From: Clostridiales bacterium
GTDB lineage: Bacteria > Bacillota > Clostridia > Oscillospirales > Acutalibacteraceae
DNA: 64,000 nucleotides
Assembly (NCBI GenBank): GCA_022799115.1
Contig: JAAWNT010000007.1
Location: forward strand, 37,372-101,371
Direction: 5' to 3'
The translations under genes and the position numbers were made by a program. The stretch's first letter is position 1. Each line of letters begins with the position of its first letter. The notes beneath the pieces are model-generated. The model did no database searches. It saw only the letters and a program-made list of their open reading frames with translations, and had not been told where the DNA came from. Shown here piece by piece: positions 44,597-52,872 of the stretch.

Positions 44597-45514
44597 TCAC
44601 TCCATGATGGAAAGAGAGAAAGCCGAGGCCACTTGTTCAATTTCCTCTTTTGTGGCAAGCCAGTGGTGAAAGGCTGTGGCGCTGCCCGCGCACAATCCCA
44701 TGCGGAAAGCTTCCGCATAACTTCCCTTGGTGAGATAGCCATATAAAAAGCCCGCCACCATGCTGTCCCCAGCGCCCACAGCGTTGACGGGTTTTCCATC
44801 CGGGGCGGGGCTTTGGTAAACCGTTCCGTTTTCCGTCACCAAGATTCCTCCATCCTTGCCCATAGAAATCAACACGTTCTGCGCTCCCTTTTGCTGAAGC
44901 AGTTTTGCATGTTTCACAATCTCCTCCGGGGCGCGCAGTTCCTTGCCAAACAGCTCGCCCAGCTCAATGTGATTGGGTTTAATCAGGAAAGGATGATACT
45001 CAAGCACATTGAAAAGCAGATCACCGGTGGCGTCCACCGCAATGAGAATTCCTTTTCCTTCCAGCCGTTTCATGATGCGTTGGTAGATATCTTGAGGAAG
45101 GGTATTGGGGACAGATCCCGCCAATACCAACACATCTCCCTTTTCCAGGGCGTCCAGGCGCTGAAAAAGAAGCGTTTGCGCTTCCTGCGGAATAGCGGGT
45201 CCCTGTCCGTTGATGTCGGTTTCTAACTTGCCTTTGATTTTTACATTGATCCGGGTGCGGCCTGGTATCGCAATCAGTTGCGTTTGACAGCCGTATTCTT
45301 TGAGCATTTTCTCCAGCGCCATACCGGTAAAACCGGCCTGAAAGCCAAGCGCGATACTATCCAGACCCAAATTGTGAAGCACGACGGATACGTTGATTCC
45401 TTTCCCGCCGGGATAGAGGAGTTCCTTCGTGGTGCGGTTGACCAGGCCGAGTGTGAAAGGATCCACCCAAATGGTGTGGTCGAGAGAGGGGTTAAAGGTT
45501 ACCGTGTAGATCAT
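44597..45514 (-). CDS. 1-phosphofructokinase-like sugar kinase (PfkB family)
   Basis: A PfkB kinase closest in pattern to FruK/LacC: start MIYTVTFNPSLDHTIWV, GGKGINVS at 37-44, and the anion-hole/catalytic motif AVGAGDSMVAGF near 248-259. Length is 305 residues. FruK phosphorylates fructose 1-phosphate to the 1,6-bisphosphate; tagatose-6-phosphate kinases look alike. There is no fruR regulator or fructose PTS gene next to it, so the substrate stays open. A strong GGAGGTGG ribosome-binding site precedes the ATG. Confidence 0.9.
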   Translation of the reverse strand: MIYTVTFNPSLDHTIWVDPFTLGLVNRTTKELLYPGGKGINVSVVLHNLGLDSIALGFQAGFTGMALEKMLKEYGCQTQLIAIPGRTRINVKIKGKLETDINGQGPAIPQEAQTLLFQRLDALEKGDVLVLAGSVPNTLPQDIYQRIMKRLEGKGILIAVDATGDLLFNVLEYHPFLIKPNHIELGELFGKELRAPEEIVKHAKLLQQKGAQNVLISMGKDGGILVTENGTVYQSPAPDGKPVNAVGAGDSMVAGFLYGYLTKGSYAEAFRMGLCAGSATAFHHWLATKEEIEQVASAFSLSIME

Positions 45515-46254
45515 ACCGGATCCACCTCCGTAATTTTGGTGTATTTGTGCAACTGCGGATCATGAAGCCGGGCTGTATCCAGCGTTCAAAAAAATAATAA
45601 CATCTTTTGTGATGAAAGAGGCGGCGCAGCAAACAATCTTCTTTTCCATCCGCGTTTCCTTTGTACGAATTGTGCCTTTGACATCCTATATTCGAATTTC
45701 TACCCATGACACTTTGTTAAGAATCCCTTGAGCGGCTAATACGGCTGAACCACTCCGTATTGTGAATTCGGAACGGTTGAGTCCTATGACTGAGACAGAA
45801 CCGCTCTCCTCCACGGTCGTTAAATTGCGGAATGGCGTTCTGATGAACCCTCCCTTCAGAATGATTTTGAAGGAATCTTTTGGATATAATCCAATGTTAC
45901 CACCATAATGGAAGGAAATAAAGAACATTCATTTACAAAGATTGTCAGTATCTCTTGTTGGTTTTGGCGTACATGGAACTGTTTATGACGGAATTGCATA
46001 AGCGGAGAACGAAAAGATTACGATAATAAATGGTCAAGCATCCATAAAAACAGGTTATACTAAATTACAATTGTGTTATGTTTTTTTCTTCCGTTTTCAA
46101 GGAAAGAAGAATATGATAAACTAACAGATAGTATACATAAAGTATTTGGCCGCATTTCTCACGCTGTAAATGGTAGCGATGCCGAGCGGATTCAATGAGA
46201 ACCGGCCTCTATGCTTTTATGCATGAGAAAAAAGAGAGCAGGTGACTTCTAACC
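45515..46254. other. 740-bp gap without a confident gene
   Basis: On the minus strand an 80-residue frame (45928-45686) reads MFFISFHYGGNIGLYPKDS and so on, but has no ribosome-binding site and no family I know. A second, overlapping minus frame (45707-45492) is less likely. Near 46112-46117 a TATGAT could be a -10 for the nucleoside kinase gene, but no good -35 is seen. The stretch may hold a decayed gene. Confidence 0.35.
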
Positions 46255-47211
46255 ATGATTCGTTCTGGAAATTCCTATCATAAATTTTCCCATCAGTTGG
46301 AACAGATCAACGCCCTTGCGCTCCAAACCCCGCAAGAATTTGTGTCTCAAATGGAGTCAGCCTATCAGGATAGTATCCAAGAGTTAGCTGCCCAGTTGCT
46401 GGAGCCGGAAAATCATTGTAAAGTGGTTATGCTTGCAGGACCTTCTGGAAGCGGAAAGACCACTACGGCTCACCTTCTGCGGGATCAACTTAAAAAGATG
46501 GGGGCGGGCACTACCATCCTATCTTTGGACGATTTTTACCAAGGGCGCGATATGGCGCCCCGGCTGCCCAATGGTGAATTCGACTATGAAGCGGTGGAAG
46601 CGCTGGATATTCCTCAGATTCACAGCTGTCTGCTGGGTTTGTTGGAACACGGATTTTGTGAAAAGCCGAATTTCGATTTCGTGGAGGGACGACCTACAGA
46701 GCACAGGACAAAGGTGGTGCTTTCTGAACACGACATCGCAATTGTGGAAGGAATTCATGCGCTCAATCCGGTCATGACGAAAAACATGTCCACAAAAGGA
46801 CTGCGAAAGATCTATTTGAGCGTAAAGCAGGGCATTGCGTGTGAGCAAGGCGAGCTGTTAACCCCCAGTGATATCCGCTTTATCCGGCGGCTGGTTCGGG
46901 ATTACAAATATCGCGGCGTGCAGCCCCACGAAATGATCGCCATGTGGGAAAATGTCTGCCGGGGAGAAAATCTATACATCAAGCCCTATCGGCATACCAG
47001 TAATTATACCATTAATTCCATCCATATTTATGAAGCCTGCGTTATGCGGGACATCGCAATCCCGCTTTTACAGGAGATATCCAAAGAGGACCCGCAATAT
47101 CTGTTTGCGAAACGGCTGATCTCCTGTCTGGAGCGTTTTACTCCCATTTCTTCAAATCTGGTGCCAAAGGGTTCCCTTTTGCGGGAATTTATCGGTGGAG
47201 GCCTGTATTAA
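46255..47211 (+). CDS. Uridine kinase-like nucleoside kinase
   Basis: A P-loop kinase of the phosphoribulokinase/uridine kinase family. Walker A is GPSGSGKTT at about 62-70, then LSLDDFYQ near 96 and IVEGIHALNPVM near 164. At 318 residues it is about 100 longer than Udk: it has an extra helical N-terminus and C-terminus, like the clostridial nucleoside kinases that often also carry a TGS domain, which is absent here. Likely salvages uridine or cytidine. AGCAGGTG precedes the ATG. uraA at 60150 would feed the same pyrimidine salvage. Confidence 0.88.
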   Translation: MIRSGNSYHKFSHQLEQINALALQTPQEFVSQMESAYQDSIQELAAQLLEPENHCKVVMLAGPSGSGKTTTAHLLRDQLKKMGAGTTILSLDDFYQGRDMAPRLPNGEFDYEAVEALDIPQIHSCLLGLLEHGFCEKPNFDFVEGRPTEHRTKVVLSEHDIAIVEGIHALNPVMTKNMSTKGLRKIYLSVKQGIACEQGELLTPSDIRFIRRLVRDYKYRGVQPHEMIAMWENVCRGENLYIKPYRHTSNYTINSIHIYEACVMRDIAIPLLQEISKEDPQYLFAKRLISCLERFTPISSNLVPKGSLLREFIGGGLY

Positions 47212-47383
47212 TTCCAGCGGATTGCCCGTTCTTTGGTTTATTGTTCACAAAGATTTTATATTTGCAATAGTTCTTCTTGTTGTATGCCATGAAGGGACGT
47301 GTTATAATCAGGATACAGAATGCATTATTCTGTAGGCGAAACAGAATCAAAGAAACTGAGTGATAGAATAGGAGTGATCTTTC

Positions 47384-47854
47384 ATGGGAATCTTGGAAGA
47401 CGTTATGTTTAATGCAAAAGCAGCGGTCAACGCGGTCGGACAAAAAGCGGGACAAATCGTGGATGTATCCAAACTGCGGTTAAACGCCGCCGATTTGAAC
47501 AATGAAATTTCCAAACGGTATGAATCGTTGGGGCGTCTGGTGTACGATGCGAAAAAAACGGAGAATTCCTCTTCCGATCTGGTGGAGGAATGCATTGCCG
47601 TGATCGACGACTTATACGAGCAGCTGGACGAGGTCAACGATCAAATCGCCCTGATTAAAAATTTAATCAAATGCAAAAGCTGCGGCTATGAAAACAGCCA
47701 GGAGGCCGTTTTCTGCAGCCGCTGCGGCGCAAAGCTTGCCAAAGAAGAAGCTCCAGCTTCCCAAGAGGGGCCGGTTTCAGGCCAGCCTCAGGAGACGCCG
47801 GCTCCTCGGCAGTCGGAAGAACCTGAAGAAAAAGATCCCAATGAGGATCAATAA
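47384..47854 (+). CDS. Zinc-ribbon protein with coiled-coil N-terminus, function unknown
   Basis: A 156-residue soluble protein. Residues about 1-95 are helical with coiled-coil character (VGQKAGQIVDVSKLRL, DLYEQLDEVNDQIALIKN); a zinc ribbon C-x2-C...C-x2-C follows near 97-115 (KCKSCGYEN, VFCSRCGAKL); the tail is rich in Pro, Gln and Glu. Similar proteins occur widely in clostridia without known role. Strong AGGAGTGA site before the ATG; its own terminator follows. Confidence 0.85.
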   Translation: MGILEDVMFNAKAAVNAVGQKAGQIVDVSKLRLNAADLNNEISKRYESLGRLVYDAKKTENSSSDLVEECIAVIDDLYEQLDEVNDQIALIKNLIKCKSCGYENSQEAVFCSRCGAKLAKEEAPASQEGPVSGQPQETPAPRQSEEPEEKDPNEDQ

Positions 47855-47866
47855 ATTTGGTCATAC

Positions 47867-47900
47867 AAGAAGAGGGACGCAGAGCCCCTCTTCTTTTGTT
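47867..47900 (+). terminator. Intrinsic terminator after the zinc-ribbon gene
   Basis: A 10-bp stem (AAGAAGAGGG at 47867-47876 with 47886-47895) and a 9-nt loop, followed by TTGTT. Confidence 0.85.
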
Positions 47901-48078
47901 ATGTAAAAAGCCGATTCCCATTTGCAGAAATTACCAATATTCCCGCGCGTTTCTTTCTTAAAATTCGTTTATTCGCAACATTTTAGGAAAAAAGCGGGAG
48001 GAAACCTGTACATATGCGATCAGATAGGGTAATATAATAAACCAGACGCAATCGATAAAATGGATTGGAAGTGTTGCA

Positions 48079-49851
48079 ATGGCGGTAAATGCAAAGACCA
48101 GAAACAGCGAGAGAAGAGTGGACCATTCTTTTCTGCAAGGGGCTTTGATATTGACAATCGGAATGGCGGTCGTCAAGTTGATCGGCGCGCTGTTTAAGAT
48201 CCCATTGGCCGGTATTCTGGGTGTGACGGGGATGGGATACTTTACCGCGGCCTATGATTTATACAATCCTTTGTTTACCCTGGCTACGGCAGGATTTCCT
48301 GTGGCGATTGCCCGTATGGTGTCCGAAAGCGTGACCCGTAAGCGGTTCCGCGATGTGCGCAAAATCCATCGCGTTTCCATCCCAACCTTTGCATTGCTTG
48401 GCGTTGTGGGATTTGTAATCATGGTGATCGCCGCCCCGCTTTATGCAAATTTTATTAAGTCGCCCGGGGTAGCATATCCCATTTGGGTACTTGCCCCCAC
48501 AATCTTATTTGCTTGCCTGATGTCCATCTACCGCGGTTACTATGAGGGGATGCGTAATATGACCCCCATCGCGGTTTCGGAGATTATTGAAGCGGTGAGC
48601 AAGCTGGTTATTGGACTGAGCGCTTCGTACTTGGTAATTCAGATTGGCATGAGCGAATATGCGGCAAAGCAGACCGTGTTTGGGATTGCCTGCGAGTCGG
48701 AGGCGGCGGCCAGCAATGCGGTGTTGCCGTTTGCAGCAGCGGGCGCTATTTTGGGTATCACCGTGGGTTCGGTGTTCGGTTTCTTATTCCTGGTGCTGCG
48801 CTATAAGCGCAAGGGAGACGGCATTACCCGGGAAGAGCTGGCTTACTCCCCCCGTCCCAGGAGTAACCGCTCCACAGTAAAGACTCTGGTCCGTATTGCT
48901 GTCCCTGTGGCGTTGGGAGCTATGATTATCAACATCGCCACGTTCATTGATTCGGCGCTGATTCAGCGTCGGATTACCGATATTATGCAGTCGCAGCCGG
49001 AAACGTTGTTGAATCTCTACAAGGGCGTCATCAAACCGGACGAGACGGATGTGGCGCAGACTACCCTCTACGGCTGTTACTCTATGGCTATGACCCTTAT
49101 GATGCTGATACCCGCCATCACTCAGGTGTTTGGGATTAGCGCGCTGCCTTCAGTGACGGCGGCCTGGACCGAGGGCAATCGAAGAAAGATCAAAAGCAGC
49201 ATCGAATCGGTGCTGCGCATTACGACCCTTGTCACCATCCCTGCGGGCTTGGGGATCGCGGTGATGGCGCATCCCATTGCGGAACTGCTCTATCTGAAAT
49301 CCAACAATCAAGCGGATGTAGCGGTGGTAGGCAACGTGCTCTCCTTGTTGGGAATTGCGGGAATCTTCATCGCCACCAATACCCCCATCTGCAGTATGCT
49401 GCAGGCGGTGGGCCGTGTGGATTTGCCGGTAAAGCTGATGAGCGTGGGCGTAATTATCAAGGTAGTTCTCAACTACACCATGGTGGGGATTCCCGAAATC
49501 AATATTCAGGGAGCCGGCACAGGAACTCTGGTTTGCTACGCCTTTATCAGCGTTGCCGCCCTTTACTTCTTGTGTAAGGAAACCCACATCATTCCCAATT
49601 TTGTTTCCGTAATCATCAAACCGTTGATCGCCGCAGGATTTTGCGCGGCGGCTGCGTTTTTGTTCAATCAGTTGCTTGGAAAGATGGGCTTGAGCGGCAG
49701 AATGTCCACCATTGCCGCACTGGTGATCGCCGTATTGGTGTATGTGATCGCGCTGTTCTGCCTGAAGGCCATCACGAAAGAAGATGTACTGATGTTGCCC
49801 AAAGGACAAAAAATTGCGAAAATACTTGAAAAGCATAAGTGGATCGGTTAA
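48079..49851 (+). CDS. spoVB: SpoVB/MurJ-like lipid II flippase family protein
   Basis: A polytopic membrane protein of 590 residues with about 14 membrane segments, of the MOP superfamily (MurJ, SpoVB, Wzx). N-terminal pattern GALILTIGMAVVKLIGALFKIPLAGILG matches the SpoVB/YabM branch only in part, so the exact paralogue is uncertain. SpoVB is needed for the spore cortex and likely flips lipid-linked precursor. The gene order that follows (mazG, hup, rqcP, yabP, yabQ, divIC, yabR) is that of yabM-yabN-hup/yabO-yabP-yabQ-divIC-yabR, which supports a YabM/SpoVB-type identity. The ATG follows GGAAGTG. Confidence 0.85.
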   Translation: MAVNAKTRNSERRVDHSFLQGALILTIGMAVVKLIGALFKIPLAGILGVTGMGYFTAAYDLYNPLFTLATAGFPVAIARMVSESVTRKRFRDVRKIHRVSIPTFALLGVVGFVIMVIAAPLYANFIKSPGVAYPIWVLAPTILFACLMSIYRGYYEGMRNMTPIAVSEIIEAVSKLVIGLSASYLVIQIGMSEYAAKQTVFGIACESEAAASNAVLPFAAAGAILGITVGSVFGFLFLVLRYKRKGDGITREELAYSPRPRSNRSTVKTLVRIAVPVALGAMIINIATFIDSALIQRRITDIMQSQPETLLNLYKGVIKPDETDVAQTTLYGCYSMAMTLMMLIPAITQVFGISALPSVTAAWTEGNRRKIKSSIESVLRITTLVTIPAGLGIAVMAHPIAELLYLKSNNQADVAVVGNVLSLLGIAGIFIATNTPICSMLQAVGRVDLPVKLMSVGVIIKVVLNYTMVGIPEINIQGAGTGTLVCYAFISVAALYFLCKETHIIPNFVSVIIKPLIAAGFCAAAAFLFNQLLGKMGLSGRMSTIAALVIAVLVYVIALFCLKAITKEDVLMLPKGQKIAKILEKHKWIG

Positions 49852-49896
49852 AATAGATTCCAGCTTTTGTATTTTTTGCGCAAAGGAAGTAGCATT

Positions 49897-50688
49897 GTGG
49901 ATTTTCAAAGGAAAGACCGTTATGGTATGCAGGACCTTCTGCACATCATGAAAATACTTCGTTCTCCCCAGGGCTGTCCTTGGGATCGGGAACAAACCCA
50001 TCAGAGCATCCGCTCTAATTTTATTGAGGAAACCTACGAGGCGGTGGAGGCCATCGATACCGAAGATCGCGAGCTTCTTCAAGAGGAATTGGGCGACGTG
50101 CTGCTTCAGGTGGTGTTTCACGCTCAAATGGAGGAAGAACAGGATTCTTTCCGTTTTGACGACGTGGTGGATGGCATCTGCAAAAAATTAATTGTCCGGC
50201 ATCCGCATATTTTTTCTGATGTTGTAGCGCATACTAGTGAGGAAGTGCTCAAAAACTGGGACGCCATCAAAATGAGTACAAAAGCGCAGCGTACCCAGAG
50301 CGAGGCCATGGACAGCGTTTCTAGAGCGCTTCCCTCTTTGATGAGGAGCGCCAAAATCCAGCAGAAGGCCGCCAAGGTGGGGTTTGATTGGCCCGACGTA
50401 CGGGGTGCCTTGGATAAAGTTTCCGAGGAGCTGGGAGAATTAAAGGAAGCCGTTGCAGGAGAAGATGCTGGGCACAGGGAGGAAGAGCTGGGAGATCTGC
50501 TTTTTTCTGTGGTAAATGTAGCCCGGTTTCTCAATATAGATAGCGAATATGCTTTATCCAAAGCCTGCGATAAGTTTGTAAAACGTTTTTCCGATGTGGA
50601 GCGGTTGGCCCGGGAGAATGGGATGGATATGAAAACGTCCTCTCTTGAGGAACTTGATTCCCTGTGGGAGCAGGCTAAGAAAATTTGA
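49897..50688 (+). CDS. mazG: Nucleoside triphosphate pyrophosphohydrolase MazG
   Basis: Hydrolyses (d)NTPs to monophosphates, clearing abnormal nucleotides. Two MazG domains are visible: GCPWDREQTHQSIR near 27-40 with EETYEAVEAI and EELGDVLLQVVFHA, and a second with VSEELGELKEAV near 175 and EEELGDLLFSVVN near 196. Length is 263 residues. I chose the GTG at 49897 because AAAGGAAG lies 9 bp upstream. It follows the spoVB-like gene by 45 bp. Confidence 0.94.
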   Translation: MDFQRKDRYGMQDLLHIMKILRSPQGCPWDREQTHQSIRSNFIEETYEAVEAIDTEDRELLQEELGDVLLQVVFHAQMEEEQDSFRFDDVVDGICKKLIVRHPHIFSDVVAHTSEEVLKNWDAIKMSTKAQRTQSEAMDSVSRALPSLMRSAKIQQKAAKVGFDWPDVRGALDKVSEELGELKEAVAGEDAGHREEELGDLLFSVVNVARFLNIDSEYALSKACDKFVKRFSDVERLARENGMDMKTSSLEELDSLWEQAKKI

Positions 50689-50740
50689 TGTTCTCAGCGT
50701 TGCCCATATCAAAAAGGCAAGCTGTTGAATGATATGAGCT

Positions 50741-50758
50741 GACACGGAACTCCGTGTC
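50741..50758 (+). repeat. Short palindrome upstream of hup
   Basis: GACACGGA, AC, TCCGTGTC: two exact 8-bp arms, with some further imperfect pairing outwards (ATGA with TCAT). It lies 44 bp before the hup ATG. It may be a regulatory dyad or a weak terminator for mazG; no T-run follows. Confidence 0.7.
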
Positions 50759-50801
50759 CAAAATCATCATGTGTAATATAAAATAACGGAGGTTTAACAA
50801 C

Positions 50802-51077
50802 ATGAACAAGACAGAGTTGATTATGGCTGTTGCTGAGAAGGCAGAGCTTTCCAAAAAGGATGCGGATAAGGCGGTAAATGCATTGCTGGATACCATTATG
50901 GAGACAGTAGCCTTGGAAGAAAAGGTACAAATCGTGGGTTTTGGCACCTTTGAGGTCCGCAACCGCAGCGAGAGACAAGGCCGTGATCCCAGAACCAATT
51001 CTCCCATCACCATTCCGGCTTCCAAGGTGCCGGCGTTTAAGGTGGGCAAGGCGTTTAAAACTGCTGTGGAAGACTAA
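50802..51077 (+). CDS. hup: HU family DNA-binding protein
   Basis: A histone-like protein of 91 residues that bends DNA. Typical features: MNKTELIMAVAEKAELSKKDAD at the start, VQIVGFGTFEVRNRSER near 43-60, GRDPRTNSPITI near 61-72 (the beta arm with conserved Pro) and VPAFKVGKAFK near the end. Strong ACGGAGG ribosome-binding site, as expected for an abundant protein. A hairpin terminator follows, so it is probably expressed more than its neighbours. Confidence 0.97.
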   Translation: MNKTELIMAVAEKAELSKKDADKAVNALLDTIMETVALEEKVQIVGFGTFEVRNRSERQGRDPRTNSPITIPASKVPAFKVGKAFKTAVED

Positions 51078-51102
51078 TCGATTGGTGTTGACATAAGATT
51101 TG

Positions 51103-51149
51103 GAGAGTGCGGCATGAGGGTGGATCCCCTTAGGTTGTGCTCTCTTTTT
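51103..51149 (+). terminator. Hairpin terminator or attenuator between hup and rqcP
   Basis: Arms GAGAGTGC (51103-51110) and GTGCTCTC (51137-51144) pair with two G-U wobbles, with an inner AGGG/CCCT stem, followed by TTTTTATT. rqcP starts 18 bp later without a visible promoter, so some read-through is needed. Confidence 0.7.
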
Positions 51150-51166
51150 ATTAATAGGAGGATAGT

Positions 51167-51412
51167 ATGAGACTGGATAAGTATTTAAAGGTATCTCGCA
51201 TTATTAAACGCAGAACCATTGCCAATGAGGCCTGCGATGCAGGCCGGGTACTTGTAAACGGAAAGCCGGCCCGGGCTTCCTACGATGTCAAGGTGGGCGA
51301 TGTTTTGGAGCTCCAGCTCGGCAGCAGAGCAATAAAGGTGGAAGTAACTGCGGTAAATGAATACGCCAAAAAGGAAGACGCTGGAGATCTATACCGGGTT
51401 TTAGAAGGCTAA
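51167..51412 (+). CDS. rqcP: S4-domain ribosome quality-control protein RqcP (YabO)
   Basis: An 81-residue S4 RNA-binding domain protein that works with RqcH to add alanine tails to stalled peptides on 50S subunits. MRLDKYLKVSRIIKRR at the start, ANEACDAGRVLVNGKPA near 18-35, and a KVGDVLELQLG turn are typical. The AATAGGAGG site precedes the ATG. Its place after hup and before yabP matches the B. subtilis yab cluster. Confidence 0.95.
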   Translation: MRLDKYLKVSRIIKRRTIANEACDAGRVLVNGKPARASYDVKVGDVLELQLGSRAIKVEVTAVNEYAKKEDAGDLYRVLEG

Positions 51413-51422
51413 TTTTTAGCAG

Positions 51423-51446
51423 TTTGGGAAATATTTCTTTCCCAAA
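51423..51446 (+). repeat. Hairpin after rqcP
   Basis: A perfect 9-bp stem (TTTGGGAAA with TTTCCCAAA) and 6-nt loop, 10 bp past the rqcP stop. No T-run follows, so it is at best a weak terminator; it separates rqcP from the yabP promoter. Confidence 0.6.
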
Positions 51447-51633
51447 ACGTCGGTTTGCTATGATTGACTATTGGATCCCATAAGATGCGGCTGAGTACTG
51501 GATAGAATCGTCAGCCATGATTTACGGTTGTTGACAAAGATATGAGGAGCCCTGCTGGAAGGGTGAAAAAATCAATCTGGAATCCCTGTTTTTTGGCGTC
51601 GTAATGAAACTGTCTGCGCATTCCCTTCTTTTG

Positions 51634-51662
51634 TCATAAAGTTCCCAGACAAGTCATACATT
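51634..51662 (+). promoter_or_regulatory. yabP: Sigma-E promoter of yabP-yabQ
   Basis: TCATAAA at 51634-51640, a 14-bp spacer and CATACATT at 51655-51662. The -10 matches the sigma-E consensus CATACANT exactly and the -35 has the core ATA at the right place. Transcription would start near 51669, about 26 nt before the yabP TTG. In B. subtilis yabP-yabQ is sigma-E dependent. Confidence 0.75.
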
Positions 51663-51694
51663 TAACTATGAATTTGTGTGGGAGGGAACCGAGA

Positions 51695-51976
51695 TTGGCA
51701 GAAGAAAAAAAAGCGGTCAAAATGCCGCATAGTTTGATATTGGAAAACCGAAAAAATATGACTGTTACCGGCGTATCTGATGTGGACAGTTTTGATGATC
51801 AGGCGGTGGTGGCTTACACGGATTTAGGCGAGTTGACGGTGCGTGGAAAAAATCTTCACATCAACAAATTGAGTGTGGAAACCGGCGAACTGGCCTTAGA
51901 GGGTGAGATTGTGTCCATGAGTTACACGGATAATCAATCAAGCAGCGGGGGCTTCCTGTCCAAGCTGTTCCGATAA
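51695..51976 (+). CDS. yabP: Sporulation protein YabP
   Basis: A 93-residue YabP-family protein required for sporulation in B. subtilis; it shares a fold with YqfC and is likely mother-cell membrane or coat associated. Pattern: PHSLILENRKNMTVTGVSDV, LGELTVRGKNLHINKL, GELALEGEIVSMSY. I chose the TTG at 51695, placed after GGAGGGAACC, giving MAEEKKAVKMPHSLIL; an in-frame ATG at 51668 lacks a site and overlaps the expected transcription start. It is followed 12 bp later by yabQ. Confidence 0.93.
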   Translation: MAEEKKAVKMPHSLILENRKNMTVTGVSDVDSFDDQAVVAYTDLGELTVRGKNLHINKLSVETGELALEGEIVSMSYTDNQSSSGGFLSKLFR

Positions 51977-51988
51977 GGAAGTGAAAGC

Positions 51989-52546
51989 TTGGAACAGTCG
52001 TTAGCTAGCCAACCGGTGATCTTTGGGTATGCCTGTCTGTTTGGCGCAGTGCTGGGGGTCTATTACGATTTGTTCCGGATCATCCGGTTGCTTACCGCCA
52101 GCGAACGTCGGCACGTCTTTTTTCAGGATGTCTTTTATTTAGTAACCTGCGGGGTTCTTACTTTTCTGTTTACATTTGCTACCAACAAAGGAGAGATCCG
52201 ATTTTACATCTTGGCAGGCGAAGTCATGGGTTGGTGCGTGTATTATCTTACTGTTGGCGCGCTAACTCTTCGATTCGCTACCTTTGTAGTTAAGGTGTTA
52301 GAAATCATCGTCTCATGGCTCAAACGTTATTTATTCTTACCGATCTTCCGTTTTTTCAAGGCTGCGGCCCGTTTGATTTTCCGGCCGATCCGCAAGTTTG
52401 GAGGATTTATAAAAAAAAGTACGGCGAAATCCAAAATAGGGTTGAAACGGCGGGGTAAAGTAGTGTATAATTCAGTTAAGTGCTCTGTCTCAAAAAAGAA
52501 ACCTGGAAAAACGAAAAAAGGGAAGAACCATAATGAGAGTAATTAA
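51989..52546 (+). CDS. yabQ: Spore cortex biosynthesis protein YabQ
   Basis: A 185-residue membrane protein needed for cortex formation. It has three hydrophobic segments (about residues 10-28, 44-63 and 70-90) and a long basic C-terminal part with many Lys and Arg. The motif YYDLFRIIRLL near 23-34 is typical of YabQ. TTG start after AAGGAAG. It overlaps divIC by 14 bp, so a sporulation gene and a division gene are translationally linked, as in other Firmicutes. Confidence 0.92.
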   Translation: MEQSLASQPVIFGYACLFGAVLGVYYDLFRIIRLLTASERRHVFFQDVFYLVTCGVLTFLFTFATNKGEIRFYILAGEVMGWCVYYLTVGALTLRFATFVVKVLEIIVSWLKRYLFLPIFRFFKAAARLIFRPIRKFGGFIKKSTAKSKIGLKRRGKVVYNSVKCSVSKKKPGKTKKGKNHNESN

Positions 52547-52838
52547 AAGGAAAAAATCAAAAAAGCATATCTTTTTTCGTTTCGCCGTGCTTGCGTTTGT
52601 GGCTTATGTGGCGGTGGTTCTGGTCAATCAGCAGGTACAGATCCGCGCCAAACAGCAGGAGCTGGAAGCCCTCACTCAGCAAATTGAGATTATGGAGATT
52701 AAGAACACAGATATAAAACGCGTATTGGATTCGGATGATGAAGAAGTAAAGGATTACATCGAGCGCGCCGCGCGTGATGGAAATCTTAATTTGACATATC
52801 CCGGCGAGCGTGTTTTTATTAATATAGCTGGCAATTAA
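52533..52838 (+). CDS. divIC: Septum formation protein DivIC/FtsB
   Basis: A small bitopic protein of the divisome that pairs with FtsL. Basic N-terminus, one transmembrane segment (about residues 13-31), then a coiled coil (about 33-65) and a short conserved end with DDEEVKDYIERAARDGNL. Length is 101 residues. AAGGGAAGAACC precedes the ATG. Its location between yabQ and yabR is as in B. subtilis. Confidence 0.93.
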   Translation: MRVIKRKKSKKHIFFRFAVLAFVAYVAVVLVNQQVQIRAKQQELEALTQQIEIMEIKNTDIKRVLDSDDEEVKDYIERAARDGNLNLTYPGERVFINIAGN

Positions 52839-52872
52839 AAGCTTCAGGAGCTAAGGAGGAAATTTTTACTGT

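Noticed and set aside
49150..50127. 325-residue open frame on the minus strand
   Set aside because: Antisense to the spoVB-like gene and mazG. Rich in His and Gln with no recognisable fold, a typical shadow.
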